From: Simmondsia chinensis
Taxonomy: Eukaryota > Streptophyta > Magnoliopsida > Caryophyllales > Simmondsiaceae
Assembly (NCBI GenBank): GCA_018398585.1
Contig: JAGTTD010000001.1
Location: 36,223,938-36,287,937 of the forward strand
Direction: 5' to 3'
DNA: 64,000 nt
The notes under the pieces were generated by a model. It was given only the letters and a program-made list of their open reading frames with translations, made no database searches and was not told where the DNA came from. This document shows, in pieces, positions 14,991 through 26,880 of the stretch; the stretch's first letter is position 1; each line of letters opens with the position of its first letter. The position numbers were made by a program, and so were the translations under genes.

Positions 14991-15545
14991 CAACCCAATG
15001 TTGGATAAAACATCAGGTCTTGAGTTCAATGAGATAGTTCCATCATCTGTGTGATTGCAAGCCCTAAAAGTAAAATTCCATCCTGGGTGTAGTGCTTGGT
15101 GACCTATGACAAAGGGAAAAGGAGGTTGACCGCTTGCTCTTAGTGGAACCAAGGAAATTATTGAATGTCCTATTGTAGGGACATGATCAATGGGGTCTAC
15201 CTATGTGAGTATGAAATTTGGCTGCTTCAAGGAGTGTTTTAATGATATGGGTTTGACTACGTTACACTCGTGAAGGGTGCTGGACACAAGGCCTAGAATG
15301 TGCCAATTGAAGATGAGATGTGTGTAGGGAGTAATTCTTGTGTGTGGAGACATGTACAGTTAGTCAAATGGAATTGTAAGGTTCAAAGCTTAGTCTACTC
15401 TATTATTCTAATTAATTGTGATGTGTCTTCACTAAATGAGGGTTCAATCGGAAGACACCTTCATTTATGCATAAAGGCTTCCTTTTATTTCAAGATAATG
15501 TATAATTTGTATGAGAATGTATGTATTTTGAAAATGATGGGGGAA

Positions 15546-16148
15546 TGTTGATGTGTTTTAAAAATCAAGTGTTTAGGATGTGTATATGATATGTTTTGGT
15601 TTAAATATGGTGTTTGTCGAGGCATGTTAGTTGCGTGTTGACAGATATTTTGCAGAAACACTCTCCGGAAGTTGTCTGTGTGTTGACACACAATCCTACA
15701 AAACCTAGGGACTGGGCCTATGTGTCGACACACAGACTTCGTGTGCTAACACACAGACTTTGTGTGTCGACACACACGGCAGTTTTGGCCGTTATTATAC
15801 GTGGTATTTTTGTGGGTTTTGGGAAATTAGTTTTTTTTTATTTTTACTGGGTTGTGTCCCTTGCCAAAAGCCTTTTTTGGAGAGATGTGTCTATTCACAA
15901 GAGGCACATGAATGTTTATATAAAGTCCTAGCAAAGGCATTTGCAAAACGCTTGAAAAATAACATCATTCTCTCATTCTCAAATCTCGGTTACTCTTCCT
16001 CTCTATGCTCTTACTCTCAATTTATTTTTAGGTTTCATTATATCCCCCAGACTATTTTGATATCCACCAAGTAAGCCTTACGAAAGTGGTTCGCTACACG
16101 CCTGTAGCTATTATGATACCTATTTTTACTATTTTCCTAATACTAGCA
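15546..16148 (+). repeat. 3' LTR of copia remnant A
   Basis: Begins TGTTGATG after a purine tract. It contains several copies or near-copies of the palindrome TGTGTGTCGACACACA (about 15,680, 15,717, 15,741 and 15,763), as in the LTR at 29,270-30,034. The right edge is estimated. Confidence 0.7.
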
Positions 16149-16493
16149 TGTCTTGACTTATATACACCCCTACTCCCGAGGGTCCGAGTTCCTTAGACAT
16201 TATGCACTCAAAGTGATTTATAGCGCGAGCTAGTGTGCTTCCCTAAGTAGAGAGTGCACACTACGAGGTTCCCAAATCCTCGGACCGTGACACGACACAT
16301 GGTAGCTAAGACATACGCGCTCTCGTGGACAAGGCCCGATCGAGCTGCTTTGCAAAGCTTTCAAATAAGTCCTATTGCAATTTTTTAGAAAACAATATGC
16401 TTGATATTTATCGTCTGAGATGATTATGAGTTTAGTAAACTTATGTAGTCTTGCTCTATTGCTACACCTTAAATATAACATAAGTTGCATATA
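16149..16493. other. Unassigned spacer
   Basis: Between the copia LTR and the target duplication of the gypsy element. No reading frame, tRNA or repeat that I recognise. It continues after the gypsy insertion at 22,185. Confidence 0.5.
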
Positions 16494-16498
16494 TTTCT

Positions 16499-16893
16499 TG
16501 ATGCCGCACAAATACGAAAATTAGTGGAAATAGGAAGGTTCAACGACCTTCCTTTAAATTTCTAAAACAAGTAGAAATAACAGGGAAAATTCTAACTAAA
16601 TTCTTACAGTCCAAGAATTAAGAAGAAACACATAAAAGTATAAAAATATCTAAGAATTGAATGCCAAAAAGCCCCTAGGCCTCCTCTTGCTTAAATAGAG
16701 GAGCTTATTCAACAAGAATAAAATACTAAAAGATTAAAAGATAAATACAAAATATCTCATAATTATAACCTCATCTAATAACTAAAATATCCTAACATCA
16801 TCATACTCCAGCCGTGCTTCTCTATTCGCCAAGCCTACCTGCCAATGCTCTCGCTAATGCTCATCTGCCACAATCTATCAATGGGTTACATCA
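16499..16893 (-). repeat. 3' LTR of gypsy element
   Basis: 395 bp. Matches 21,783-22,179 along its length with scattered differences and small indels. Flanked on the left by TTTCT and on the right by the purine tract of the minus strand. Confidence 0.92.
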
Positions 16894-18060
16894 TCCTCCC
16901 CTGGATGGAGAGAATTCACCCTCGAATTCACCACTGGGTCAGTAGTATCGTCATCGCCAAAGTATGGAATGAGGTTCTTGACATTGAAGACGTCAGAAGT
17001 CCTCATACCACTTGAGGGCGGTATGCATTGTCATTGATCTTCTTGGCAATCTTTAAAGTACCAATCTTGCATGCTGCAGCTTGTTATACTCCAATGCCGG
17101 GAATCTATATGTGGTTAAAATCGCCCAAACTTGATCTCCTACCTGAAGTTGAACTGCTCGATGTCGCTTGTCACTCGACAACTTATACTTGGCACTTGCT
17201 TCAAATAACTGTGCTCAGGTCTACTCATGGATGTCCTGAAGGTTGTATACAAAGTCTTCCGCCTTGCCATGAGGATGAGTAAGATCAAAGACTGGCACCA
17301 GAACTATCGAAGATCGGGGAACAAAGCCATAAATGACTTTTAAAGGCAGAAAGCCTGTGCTCGTATAAACCGAGCTGTTGTAGGCGAGCTTGGCTTGATT
17401 TCAACTTTTGCTCCCATTCCTTGACATTCTTAGCAACAAGGCAACGGAAGTAAGTTATCAAAGAGCGATTTGTTACCTCTGTTTAGCCATTCGTCTGAGG
17501 GTGATGCACTGTGCTAAAGGCAACAGGTGTATTCTCCATCTTCCATAAGGTCTTCCAGAAGTAATTCACAAACAGCACATCCCCATTCGAGACTATGCTA
17601 GTTGGCAACCCATGAAGCTTATACACTTCCTGGAAATACAACTTAGCTACATGTACGGTGTCAATGGCTTTCTTGCACCCAATGAAATGTGCGATCTTGG
17701 AGAATCAATCCACAACAACGAAGATCGAATCTATTCCTCCTCTGTCCTCGGTAATCCCAGCACAAAGTCCATACTAATATCCGCCTAAGGTTGACTTGGA
17801 TTCGGCAACAACATGTATAACCTTGTATTGGACACCCCGTCTTTCGATATCTAACTAGTATGGAAACACTTGACAAATCTCACCACCTCTTTTCTCAACG
17901 AAGGCAAAAAATAATTGGTGCTCACCAGATTGAGTGTCTTGTCTCTTCCCATATGCCCTTCGGTGTGTTTCTCTTGGATGATCTTGAGACACAAACTCGA
18001 ATCTGGTATGCATAGCTGATTTCCCTTGAAGAGAAACCCATCATGTATAGAATATCCGGG
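16894..18060 (-). pseudogene. Gypsy integrase and Pol C-terminus, decayed
   Basis: Minus-strand translation gives integrase-like pieces (ADISMDFVLGLPRTEEE near 17,760), the post-core segment with QVGDQVWAI (about 17,140) and a Pol tail reading VFNVKNLIPYFGDDD (about 16,960) that runs into the polypurine tract. This tail is typical of plant Ty3/gypsy Pol ends. Many stops and frame changes. No convincing chromodomain. Confidence 0.75.
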
Positions 18061-18179
18061 AACTAACCCAGATTGAGCTTCCCGCCAAATCTCCCCAAAG
18101 ATGAGATCATCTTTATACTAAAGTAAGCACAGAAACTCTGCTATCGGATATGATGAGAGTACACCTACTTATTGCATCA

Positions 18180-19480
18180 TCAACCTTGTTCAATGCACCT
18201 GATTAATACTTGATCACAAAGTGAAAGAGCTGAATATAACTTGCCCACTTTGCATGTCGGTCAGATAGCATGTCTTTGCCATTGATGTACTTCAACGCAA
18301 TGTTATCTGAGTATAACACAAACTCTTTGCTGGCTAGATAGGACTTCCAATGCATCAATGCTCTAACCAAAGCATAGAAATCAATGTTATAAGTTGAATA
18401 GTTCAACTTACTCCAATCAAGTTTCTCACTGAAATACGCAATGGGACACCCCTCCTGACTAAGTACTGCGCTAATGCCAAACTTGGAGGCGTCAGTGTGA
18501 AGCTCAAAAGTCTTCTAAAAATCTAGTAAGGCTAATACCAGGGCCCTGGTTAACCTCCTCCTCAATTCTTCAAAAGCGTCAACTATTACTGGAGTCCAAG
18601 CAAAGGAACTCCCCCCCCCCCCCCCCCCCAATGGAATCCATGACTGGCGCCATGATTGAGCTGAAGTTTGGCACAAACCTCCTATAAAAAGATGTCAAAC
18701 CATGAAAGCTTATTACCTCACCTATCATCTTCAGCTGTGACCAATCTTGAACCGTCTTAATCTTCCCTTTGTCAACCGTTATACCATCCTTGGACACAAC
18801 AAACCCAATGAAAGTCACCCAGTCCTTCATGAATTCACACTTCTTCAAAGGAGTGAATAAGTGCTGCTCTCTCAAGGTGCTCAGTATGTCCTTGACATGC
18901 TCCAAATGCTCAACATGGTTCTGGCTGTAGATCAAGATATCGTCAAAGTAGACAAAAATTAATCGTTAATGAATGGGCGTAGAACCTGATTCATGAACTG
19001 CATGAATGTGCATGGCGCATTAGACAACTCGAATGTCATGACAAGCCACTCGTACAATTCTTCTCGTGTCTTGAAGGTGGTCTTCCATTCATCACCTAGT
19101 AAGATGCTGATCTTATGATACCCGCTTTTCAGGTCCAACTTTTTGAATGCCTTTGAATAATCTAAATGATCAAGTAAGTCATCCAATCTCAGAATAGGAA
19201 ATCAGTAACATACCGTGATCTTGTTGATGGCTCTGCTATCTATGCGCATCTGCCAACTACCGTCCTTCTTTTGCATCAACAGAGCGGGAACCACGCAAGA
19301 ACCCAAACTCTTCCGGATAAAGCCTTTGGCGAGTAATTCGTCCACTTGGCGCCTCAACTCCTCATGCTTTGTGGGACTGATCTAGTAATGTAGCCTATTC
19401 GGTAGCGCAGCTCCCGGCATTTAATCAATCCGGTGTTGGATGTCCCTCAAAGGCGGCACTACATCCAGTAACTCTTCAGG
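18180..19480 (-). pseudogene. Gypsy reverse transcriptase and RNase H, decayed
   Basis: RT palm pieces are clear: [13 protein letters not shown] (about 19,120), the [15 protein letters not shown] segment (about 19,030) and the catalytic box FVYFDDILIYSQ (about 18,940), so both catalytic aspartates are present. After the box, ECEFMKD-type and FIGFVVSKDGI segments follow. RNase H is seen as FALVRALMHWKSYL-like and YSDNIALKYI (about 18,300). Stops and frameshifts occur between the pieces, including a run of 19 C at 18,611-18,629. Confidence 0.85.
18611..18629. repeat. Homopolymer C19
   Basis: Nineteen consecutive C on the plus strand, inside the gypsy RT pseudogene. Read as G19 on the coding strand it gives a glycine run. 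Confidence 0.95.
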
Positions 19481-19599
19481 AAATACATCTTGGTATCTTC
19501 CCATATTTCACCTTACTCTCTTTCCCGATCAACACGAAGTGAACTCTGCTCTCGCCAACGTCATTAGCAAACATAGCCATGCCTTGTAAGTTCGAGTTC

Positions 19600-20560
19600 T
19601 TATCTACTATTGTTCGTGGCGCCCCCTCCTTTTTAGGCAACAAGAAGATTTTTATTCCCTCAAAGAGAAAACTCTATCATGTATGGAAACTCTATCAAAC
19701 AGCCATAGACTCCCCAACTATAGGTGGCAGGCTTCCATAGTGACTACGTCAGACCATGCCCCATCCCAATATTTTGACACAATCGAGAAATTCTTTTTTT
19801 TTTTTTTTGATAAGTCAGTGTGTATATATCAAAAAATCGGACCGATGTACGTCCATACATGAGTACGAGGGGCATACCCCAAGCTGGCCGAAGCCTACTA
19901 GCAATCCGAAAGAAAGCAACAAGAGAAAGCAACAAAGAGTTAATACAAATAAACATCAAAGGAAATTCCAAAGTACAAACTCTACACAAAGGAAAACAAA
20001 GCGAATGAACGCCAAATTAAACCTAACTGGAATCAGGATTTCTTCTTGCCCTTGGACTTCTTGTTCTTCGCTGCAGGTTGCGTATGCTTCCTTAGCTTTC
20101 AAACAACTAGTCTGAGGCAAAACCGCTGAATTTACATCATGTAAAGCAGAAGTCGCAGTGTCCATAGAATCACGGTCACCAGAACTAAAAGGGATATGGA
20201 TGGTACTTGTGGTCCATTATTATAGACCGAGCTTCCCTCAACATATCCAGCACCCACCTGAACCATGAAAGCTTCACCAGACGAAACTGAATCTGCGAGG
20301 TCGAAGCGAGAAACAGGCTCCCTGGCCCAAAGCAATTCGAGAAATTCACCATGTATAATTTTGAGACAGTTACCTGGTTTCTTTTCTTGACCCAATATAT
20401 CTTGTAGGGATTCGGGTGTGCTTTCATCTTTAATCCCAACTTCTTGACGGCCTCCTCGAAAATAACATTCTCACAGCTCCCCGAATAAATCACCATGTGG
20501 CACATTCTCCCGCCAATGGTACATGCTGTCTGAAAGATATTATCCACAACCAGCCATCTC
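19600..20560 (-). pseudogene. Gypsy protease region, split by an insertion
   Basis: Upstream part (to 20,348): MCHMVIYSGSCENVIFEEAV, the retroviral-type protease flap region in which the catalytic DSGS reads YSGS. Downstream part (19,600-19,780): WSDVVTMEACHL then GSLWLFDR, matching the usual DVVPMDACHLLLGRPW segment, with a stop in the middle. The two halves are separated exactly by the retroposon at 19,794-20,336 with its target duplication. Confidence 0.8.
19794..20336 (-). mobile_element. Poly(A) retroposon (LINE 3' end or retropseudogene)
   Basis: 543 bp insert bounded by an 11 bp direct repeat TCGAGAAATTC (19,783-19,793 and 20,337-20,347). It starts with about 15 T on the plus strand, so it is an A-tailed transcript on the minus strand. 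The minus strand carries a short Lys-rich end (KNKKSKGKKKS then stop) followed by about 210 bp ending in GACTTATCA and the poly(A). The tail resembles 3' ends of plant L1 LINEs; a processed gene copy is the alternative. Confidence 0.8.
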
Positions 20561-20674
20561 CCTCTGCTTCTTTAGGCACGAATCAGACTCACCTAATCAC
20601 AAGAAGCTAACCCTCATCACCTGCAACGATGTCCTCCTCTACTGTCGCCAACACGTCCTACACCTCCTCCTCAT

Positions 20675-21766
20675 TCACAACACCATCTTCAACATGGAGC
20701 CCTTGATGATCAAACCCTTGCCCGATTTTTCACCCTTCCAACGCTCAGCAGCACAGCATCTTATCTCTCCACACTTAAAACAACGGGTTCTTGAGCTACA
20801 CACCAAGTCTTGATTAACTAGTTTACCAATGTCTGCGACTACCAAATTCATCTGCATGCCTAGGTTAGAAGGTACTCGTGTCTGGTCATGCCCACTATTC
20901 TGGGTGCCCCATGTTCTCACAGCCCGACGTCGCTTTTGTTGCTTCTTGACGCTCATAGCCCTCTGACTTGCGCCCGAGACCGAAAAGATGTCAAACATGT
21001 TCAACACCTCTTTTATCAACTCCTTCAATCCGCCAATGTACCTCTTCGCCAATTGCTCCCCTAATTTCGCCAAGTCATTCTTGGCGACAAGAGAGTAGAA
21101 TTCTATAGTGTATTCCTCCACAGTCCAAGAACCCTGACGCAAACTCTGCAAACATTGATACATCACTTTGGCATGATCATTGGGCAGGAAGGCGCTCCTC
21201 ATGTGCTTTTTCATCTTTTCCTACGTCTCTATCTTCGCCTTACCCTACCTAAGCCGAGTATGTTTTAGCTGTCACCACCAAGCGGCTGCCCTACCCCTCA
21301 ATCGGGTAGTAACCAATGGCAACTGTTTGTCCTCCGGGACCTCCTTGAACTCGAGCACTTCCTCCACTGCAACAAGCAAATCACAAAACTCTTTCTGGGC
21401 ATCCTCCACCATTAAACTCTAGAATTTTGATCCGAAGCCCAGTACCCAATTCGATCATCAACATAATCGGTGCCTCCAGTATTTGCCAATTTCTCCTCAC
21501 TCACCGATCCTGAACTTCAACTTTTGGGAGCTGGTTGTGGAAGCTCTCATCCGTGTCTTCCTTGCCACCCCCTGCCGAGGGGTTTTGAGGCTGAGCCACG
21601 GGTGCTTGATCGGGATTCGCTCCCAATTGAATCAATCACAACATGGTTCACCAGAATTTCTCCTCCAAATCCTTCTCCTATCGTACTACCATTAAAAAGC
21701 ACGCTTGTATAAGTCTCCAATGGCGGCACACCTCTGTAGCCTACGGGCCATCTCAGAAATTGTTCT
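20675..21766 (-). pseudogene. Gypsy gag, frameshifted
   Basis: The open part at 20,675-21,214 reads VMYQCLQSLRQGSWTVEEYT, then FYSLVAKNDL, the plant retrotransposon gag fold. It ends in a zinc-knuckle remnant CFKCGEIRC that lacks the histidine and final cysteine spacing. Sequence upstream to the primer site at 21,767 is gag-like in other frames. Confidence 0.75.
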
Positions 21767-21782
21767 GAGCTTTGATACCAAC

Positions 21783-22179
21783 TAATGCAGCGCGAATACA
21801 AAAGTTAGGGGAAATAGGAAGGTTCAACGGTCTCCCTTTAAATTTCTATTGCTAAAACAAGTAGAAACAAAGTGGGAAATTCTAACTAAATGATCACAAT
21901 TCGAGAATTAGGAAGAAATAGATAAAAGTAAGAAAATATCTAAGAATTGAATGCTAAAAAACCCTAGGCCTCCTCTTGCCTAAATATAGGAGCTAATTCA
22001 ACAAGAACAAAAGACTTAAAGATAAATACAAAATAACTCATTATTATCTCCTACTCTAATAACTAAAATATCATAACATCATCCTCCTCCACCTGGGCTT
22101 CTCTGCTCGCCAAGCTAGGCTACTCACTAAGCCTACCTGCCAATGCTCATCCGCCACCATCTGTCCATGGGCAGCATCA
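21783..22179 (-). repeat. 5' LTR of gypsy element
   Basis: 397 bp. Inner end CATTA (mutated CATCA) meets the primer site; outer end TGATG. Followed by the target copy TTTCT at 22,180. Confidence 0.92.
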
Positions 22180-22469
22180 TTTCTAATAGTTTACTCTTGT
22201 TACAAACTTTTAGGCTTCATTTGTTAGGACGCAGATTTAGATTCTAGGAGCATATTTCCTACTTTTCCATTGTTTGCCACTCATTCGCTCACAGAAAATA
22301 CTTTTGACAAAAAATATTTTCCACCCATTGGGGAAAAACGACTTCCCTTGTGAAAATGGGGAAGTCATGTTTCCAAGTGTAGCAAAATCCTTCGCTGTAA
22401 TCATTATGCGGATTTGGATTGAATTGAAATAAATCAGATTCCTAGGATTGGGGCTTACTGACACAGAAC

Positions 22470-22590
22470 TCTTAAGGGTAACACCCTGAAGGGATAAAGT
22501 TGCCTAAATCTCACCCCGCTCCCCTCCCCAGAACCTGCTCAGGCGGGTGCTCTTGAGGCACTGGGTTTGTTGTTATTGTTGTTGAAATGA
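22470..22590 (+). repeat. RTE-type 3' tail
   Basis: Reads ACACCCTGAAGGGATAAAG, a CCTCCCCAGAACCTGC segment, then GCTCTTGAGGCACTGGG and (TTG)n, as at the 3' ends of the RTE LINEs at 42,637 and 55,547. No clear target duplication. Confidence 0.7.
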
Positions 22591-22724
22591 ATTGGATTGG
22601 AATGTAAACCTTTAATGCGTAATCTAGAACAAGAATTGGAACGAATATTCAAAAAAAAGGCCAGATATTACTTTATCATTGTTTCTATAGAATAATTTTT
22701 ATCATTTTGAATTTATATAAAGAA

Positions 22725-23165
22725 TTTATCAATTAGCTCTCAATATTTGAACAGTTATCACATAGATGCCCTGATGCTTCAATAATTTGTACACTGAAGT
22801 TTAAAAATTTTATCATACAAGTACCCTAAAGTTGAAGAGTTTTATGAATCAAGTATCTTTTCGGCAAATTCTAATCAAAATGTTGACGTGGAATATGAGT
22901 TCAACGATATGTGTGTGTGTGTGTGTGTGTGTGTCTGTCTGTCTGTCTGTCGCCAGAAAATGCTTATATGCTATATTGTTTTGAAAATATATATTTACAT
23001 AATTTTTGTCAAAAAGCGGCTAACTTTGTCATAATCTACTGGATTTTCGTTTAAAAAAACTAAAATTTAACAGAGTGGGGTAACTCATTGTATATATTAA
23101 ATTGTCGACATGCTTAAATGAAAATGCTTAAACTTTAGGATACCTAAGAGATAATTTTCTTATTT
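22725..23165. mobile_element. Degenerate TIR element (family of 51,477)
   Basis: The right end, read inverted, gives AAGAAAATTATCTCTTAGG and later TATATACAATGAG. The interior carries the TACCCTAAAGTTGAAGAG motif. Both also occur in the element at 51,477-52,033. The left terminus is eroded. Confidence 0.5.
22910..22951. repeat. (GT)n(CTGT)n microsatellite
   Basis: About twelve GT units followed by CTGT units. Confidence 0.95.
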
Positions 23166-23470
23166 TATAGAGCTTTTGATAGTTACTTTATTATTTTATT
23201 ACTTCCATGTATGTTATATTGCTACTTGTATTATCATATAATAAGATGTAAGATTATTGGTGAAAAAGGCTTATTTTAAACCATATAAAAAAAATCACAA
23301 TGTAGAAGCAAATTTTCACTCAAAACAAATGACGGAAAACCTTAATCGAATTTTAATTTTCCTTGAAAAATCTTTTTCAAAAAAAACAAATTCCTAAATT
23401 ATACTTTTTCTTTAAAACAAATGGAGCCTTAACAAAATATTTTAATGATTAATATTAATTATAAACTTAA

Positions 23471-23992
23471 TGTTGGTGCAAACTCTTCAAACCTTGCAAA
23501 TCTCACAATACGGGTAACCAAAAGATCTCAAGTGTCGAGGCCGTGTGATCACTTTCCTCAAGACTTATTTCGGCGTATGAAATAGTCTCCGGAATACGAC
23601 AACCAATAACAATGAAGTGAGAGTGTGTAAGAGGAGACATAGAAGAGATGAATGAGAATGAAGTTTTTAAAGAACTTTCACACACTTGGATTCAGTTTTC
23701 TCTCAAAGTTCTTTCAATTCTTTTGTACAATCTTTCATGTGTTCTTTCAGTCCTTTTGTATCAATTTTTCATGCATTCTTCAAAAAATTAAGAGAGGGAA
23801 TATTTATGCTATAGAGTGAGGCGATTCGTCCCACATAAGCATCCCAAAAAAGAGGCACCAAAAACCAAAAGAAACCATGCAATTAACTGTCAAAATCACC
23901 ATGTGTGTCGACACACACCCCAAACAAGACAAAAACACTTTAGCAAACATTAGGACAAGTCTCAAACACTTTATTAATCATATGCATCAACA
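23471..23992 (-). repeat. 3' LTR of copia element, collapsed
   Basis: 522 bp against 765 bp for its partner. It keeps a single TGTGTGTCGACACACA where the 5' LTR has a ~240 bp palindrome-rich stretch. Preceded on the minus strand by GAAAATGGTGGGAGAA. Confidence 0.92.
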
Positions 23993-24410
23993 TTCTCCCA
24001 CCATTTTCAAAATACAATAATTCTCACATACAACATCTCAAAATTTAAGGAGGCCTTATTGTGCATCAATGGGGGTGTCTCTCGATTAAACCCCAAGCTA
24101 GTGAAAACACGTTTACAGCTACTCGATCGAAAATGATAGACCATGCTTTGAACCATACAACCCATTTGACTAACTGAACACATCTACACCTATAATGCGT
24201 ACTCCCCATACACACCCTACAACTCCCAAATCGGCACATATGTAGCCTTGTGTTTTGTACCCTTCATGAGTGTTTCAGAGCCAAACTCTTAGTCAAAAAT
24301 CACTCCTCGAAGTCGCCAAGCTTCACACTCACTAAGGAGAACCCCACTGATCATGTCCCTGCGTTGCAATATTTAGTAATAATATAAACTCAGGTGCATT
24401 AAGAGCATAA
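23993..24410 (-). other. Copia 3' untranslated region
   Basis: Non-coding; similar to 15,150-15,545 and 42,380-42,636 of the related remnants. It resumes at 25,284 beyond the nested solo LTR. Confidence 0.7.
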
Positions 24411-25283
24411 TGTCACGGACCGCCTGTCTTAGTAGGATTTTTACATAAGTAGGCCTTGTACTTAGGAATATTCTAGAAGGGCCTAGGACGTGCTAGTGCC
24501 TTCAAGAATATTCGTGCGTGTGTTTTGAGTTTAAGTTCATGTATGTATGAAGAGTCATGTCCGTTGGTTCATAGGACGTGTCCCATGGGGCCTTAACAAG
24601 GTCCATGCACACGGGCCTTTGGGAATGGACATAGCCCTTCCTTGGTTAGATGCGTGTATGTGGGAGAGACGTGTCCCTTGGCATGGAGAGACTCGTCCCT
24701 TGGGTCGTTGACATGGTCCAAGTGAACGGGCCTCATGAGGGGTCACGTCCCTTCAATAGAGGCGTGTCCTTTGACAAGTAGAGATGTGTCCAATGAACCT
24801 TGATTTGGTTCATTGACATGGCTTGCTCTAAGGGGACACGTCCCATACCTGTTATTTAAGATTCATGTACTTAGATTAGGATGCATTGTACACGGTTGGC
24901 ATGAGGAGTTGTGTCCCATTCTTGTAGTGCATGTACATAGGTAGAGTTATGTCTTTTGGTGAAGAGATGTATTCCTTTATTTGTAAATATGCATGAGTAT
25001 AAATAAGAGAAGTGGCATTTGGCCGCGGGTGATCATGATCAACCCAATTCATCCAAACTCTCTCTCTATTGTTCCAAATACTTAAACCGTGTGAATCATA
25101 CTTGTGTCCCTAATATTTTACCTTGCTTTCTAAACGCTTTCCTTGCATCAAATACTTCCGCATTATATTATTCCGCATAACATAACCTCCGGGTTGTCGG
25201 GTAGCCTGACTTAGTGAGGGACTTTAAGAGCAAAGCTAAGTGGCGCACGGGCTTGACAAGGTTGTCAAAAACCATCCCGTGAC
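24411..25283 (+). mobile_element. Solo LTR nested in copia 3' region
   Basis: 873 bp starting TGTCACGG and ending CCGTGAC. Flanked by CATAA on the left and GATAA on the right (imperfect 5 bp duplication). It interrupts a segment continuous in the sister copies. A TATA-like box (GTATAAATAAG, about 24,993) is followed by a typical LTR leader. No internal region is present, so this is a recombined single LTR. Confidence 0.8.
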
Positions 25284-25548
25284 GATAAGCTCATCTTCTT
25301 AGAATCTTTGACATAGGTTACCAAGCACTTGATACATAGGATGGAAAATTCTCTTTTGGTGCTTGTAGTCACACGGATGATAAGTCTCTCTCATTGAACT
25401 CAAGATCTGACGTCATACCAGGCGTCAAGTTGAGGTCCTATCATGGGTGACTTATAATGACAAGTTTCAACCCCATCCCTTCACTAGTTTTCAAAACCAA
25501 GCCTCTAATAAGGCCTTTCATAAACGGATCCGCTAGATTCTGACTTTT

Positions 25549-26280
25549 TCACACAAAATCCACTGTGATGACACCTTCTCGAACAAGTTGTCTCTCAATA
25601 CTATGTTTTACACCTATATGCCTGGACTTTCCATTGTACCCCTCACTGTACGCTTTTGAAAGCGTAGCCTGACTATTATAGTGGATAGATATCGATGAGA
25701 TCGGCTTTGGCCACAACGGAATCTCATACAAGAGATCCTTTAACCACACAACTTCTTTAGCAAGAGTTATGAACTCTGTTGCCATCATGGAATTAGATAT
25801 ACAAGTCTATTTCTTGGAACCCCAAGAAACCACACCATTTGTGGATGCATGATCTCTCACATCAGAGATCCAACTGGCATCAGAGTACCCTTCCAAAATG
25901 GGGGGATACCCTACATAAGAAATACCATAGTCCATGATTTTCTTAAGGTACTTCAGTACTCGATATATCACATGCCAATCTAGCTTACTCGGATTTCTTG
26001 TATACCTACTAAGCTTTCCAACAGCAAAGGCTATATCAGGCCTTGTGCTAGTCATGGCGTACATGAGACATCCAATGACTCGGGCATACTCCAATTGTGA
26101 TACTGGAGCTCCCACATTTAGTACTAGCTTCACACTAGAGTCCATTGGAGTGGACATTGGTGCACAAGCACTATAGTTGAATCTATTCAATACATTTTCA
26201 ATGTAATGAGACTATGTCAAGGATATTGCATCTCCATTCCTTACAATCCTTATACCAAGGATAACCTCAGCCTCACTCAT
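25549..26280 (-). pseudogene. Copia RNase H region
   Basis: Reads NRFNYSACAPMSTPMDSSVK, then the ARVIGCLMYAMTSTRPDIAF segment, YSDASWISDVRDHASTNGVV and the FITLAKEVVWLKDLLYEIPL end. These are the C-terminal Pol landmarks of Ty1/copia. A stop or frame break lies near 25,800. Otherwise well preserved. Confidence 0.85.
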
Positions 26281-26880
26281 GTCTTTCATTATTTTGTTTG
26301 CTCTATTTGTTTCATATCAGTACCGAATATCAGCATGTCATCGACATACAAACATATAATGACCCCTTAGCCATTATTAAACTTGCTATAGACACATTTA
26401 TCCGATTTATTTGTAACGAATCCATTGTTTAGAACAACAACTTGATCTAATTTATGATGCCATTGCTTTGGGGCTTGCTTTAGCCCATACAAAGAATACA
26501 TGAGTTTACATACTTTTCTCCCTTGGCCCGGAACAACAAAACCTTCCGGTTGTTCTATATACACCTCCTCTTCTAGTTCACCATTTAGGAATGCCTTTTT
26601 CACATCCATTTGGTGAATCACTAGCTTATAAATTGAGGCAAGAGCTATTAGAACTCTTATAGTCGATATTCTTGCCACCGAGGCATACATGTTAGAGTAG
26701 TCTAAGCCATGTTTTTGGGTAAACCCTTTAGACACTAATCGAGCTTTAAACTTGTCTATAGTTCCATCGACTGTCATCTTCTTTTTAAAGATCCATTTAT
26801 TCCCGATGGGCTTATTCCCTCTTAGAAGATCCACCAATACCCAGGTATTATTACCCATGATGAAATCTATCTCATCTTTT
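26281..26880 (-). pseudogene. Copia reverse transcriptase, one stop before YVDD
   Basis: Opens with NNTWVLVDLLRGNKPIGNKW and KARLVSKGFTQKHGLDY, then [20 protein letters not shown] and YSLYGLKQAPKQWHHKLD. A TAA stop at about 26,368 separates this from GVIICLYVDDMLIFG, so the catalytic YVDD is present but out of the main reading frame product. Length and order fit a normal copia RT. Confidence 0.9.

Larger units (their letters stand above)
13767..16148 (+). mobile_element. Ty1/copia remnant A, 3' half
   Basis: Starts in mid reverse transcriptase directly against the satellite. Order: degenerate RT and RNase H, about 550 bp of untranslated sequence, a purine-rich tract (GAAAATGATGGGGGAA) and an LTR beginning TGTTGATG at 15,546. 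The same family occurs on the minus strand at 23,471-30,034 and as a remnant at 41,737-44,367. The 5' LTR, gag, protease and integrase are absent from the window. The LTR end near 16,148 (TACTAGCA) is set by comparison with the other copies and is approximate. Confidence 0.8.
16499..22179 (-). mobile_element. Ty3/gypsy element, 5.7 kb, decayed
   Basis: Complete outline: two ~395 bp LTRs with TGATG...CATCA ends, and a 5 bp target duplication TTTCT at 16,494-16,498 and 22,180-22,184. A primer site TGGTATCAAAGCTC (minus; plus 21,767-21,780) resembles the initiator-Met tRNA type, and a polypurine tract CAGGGGAGGA precedes the 3' LTR. Inside, in minus order, are gag, protease, RT, RNase H and integrase, all interrupted by stops and frameshifts. 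The protease is split by a younger retroposon at 19,794-20,336. It inserted in the spacer between copia remnant A and the sequence at 22,185. Confidence 0.92.
22185..23465. other. Intergenic, repeat remnants only
   Basis: No gene. Holds an RTE-type tail (about 22,470-22,590), a degenerate TIR element (about 22,725-23,165) and the microsatellite at 22,910-22,951. The rest is AT-rich with nothing recognised. Confidence 0.6.

Noticed and set aside
15614..15931. 105-codon frame with repeated VSTH/VLTH
   Set aside because: Translation of the palindrome array in a copia LTR; parallel artefact at 29,617-30,006.
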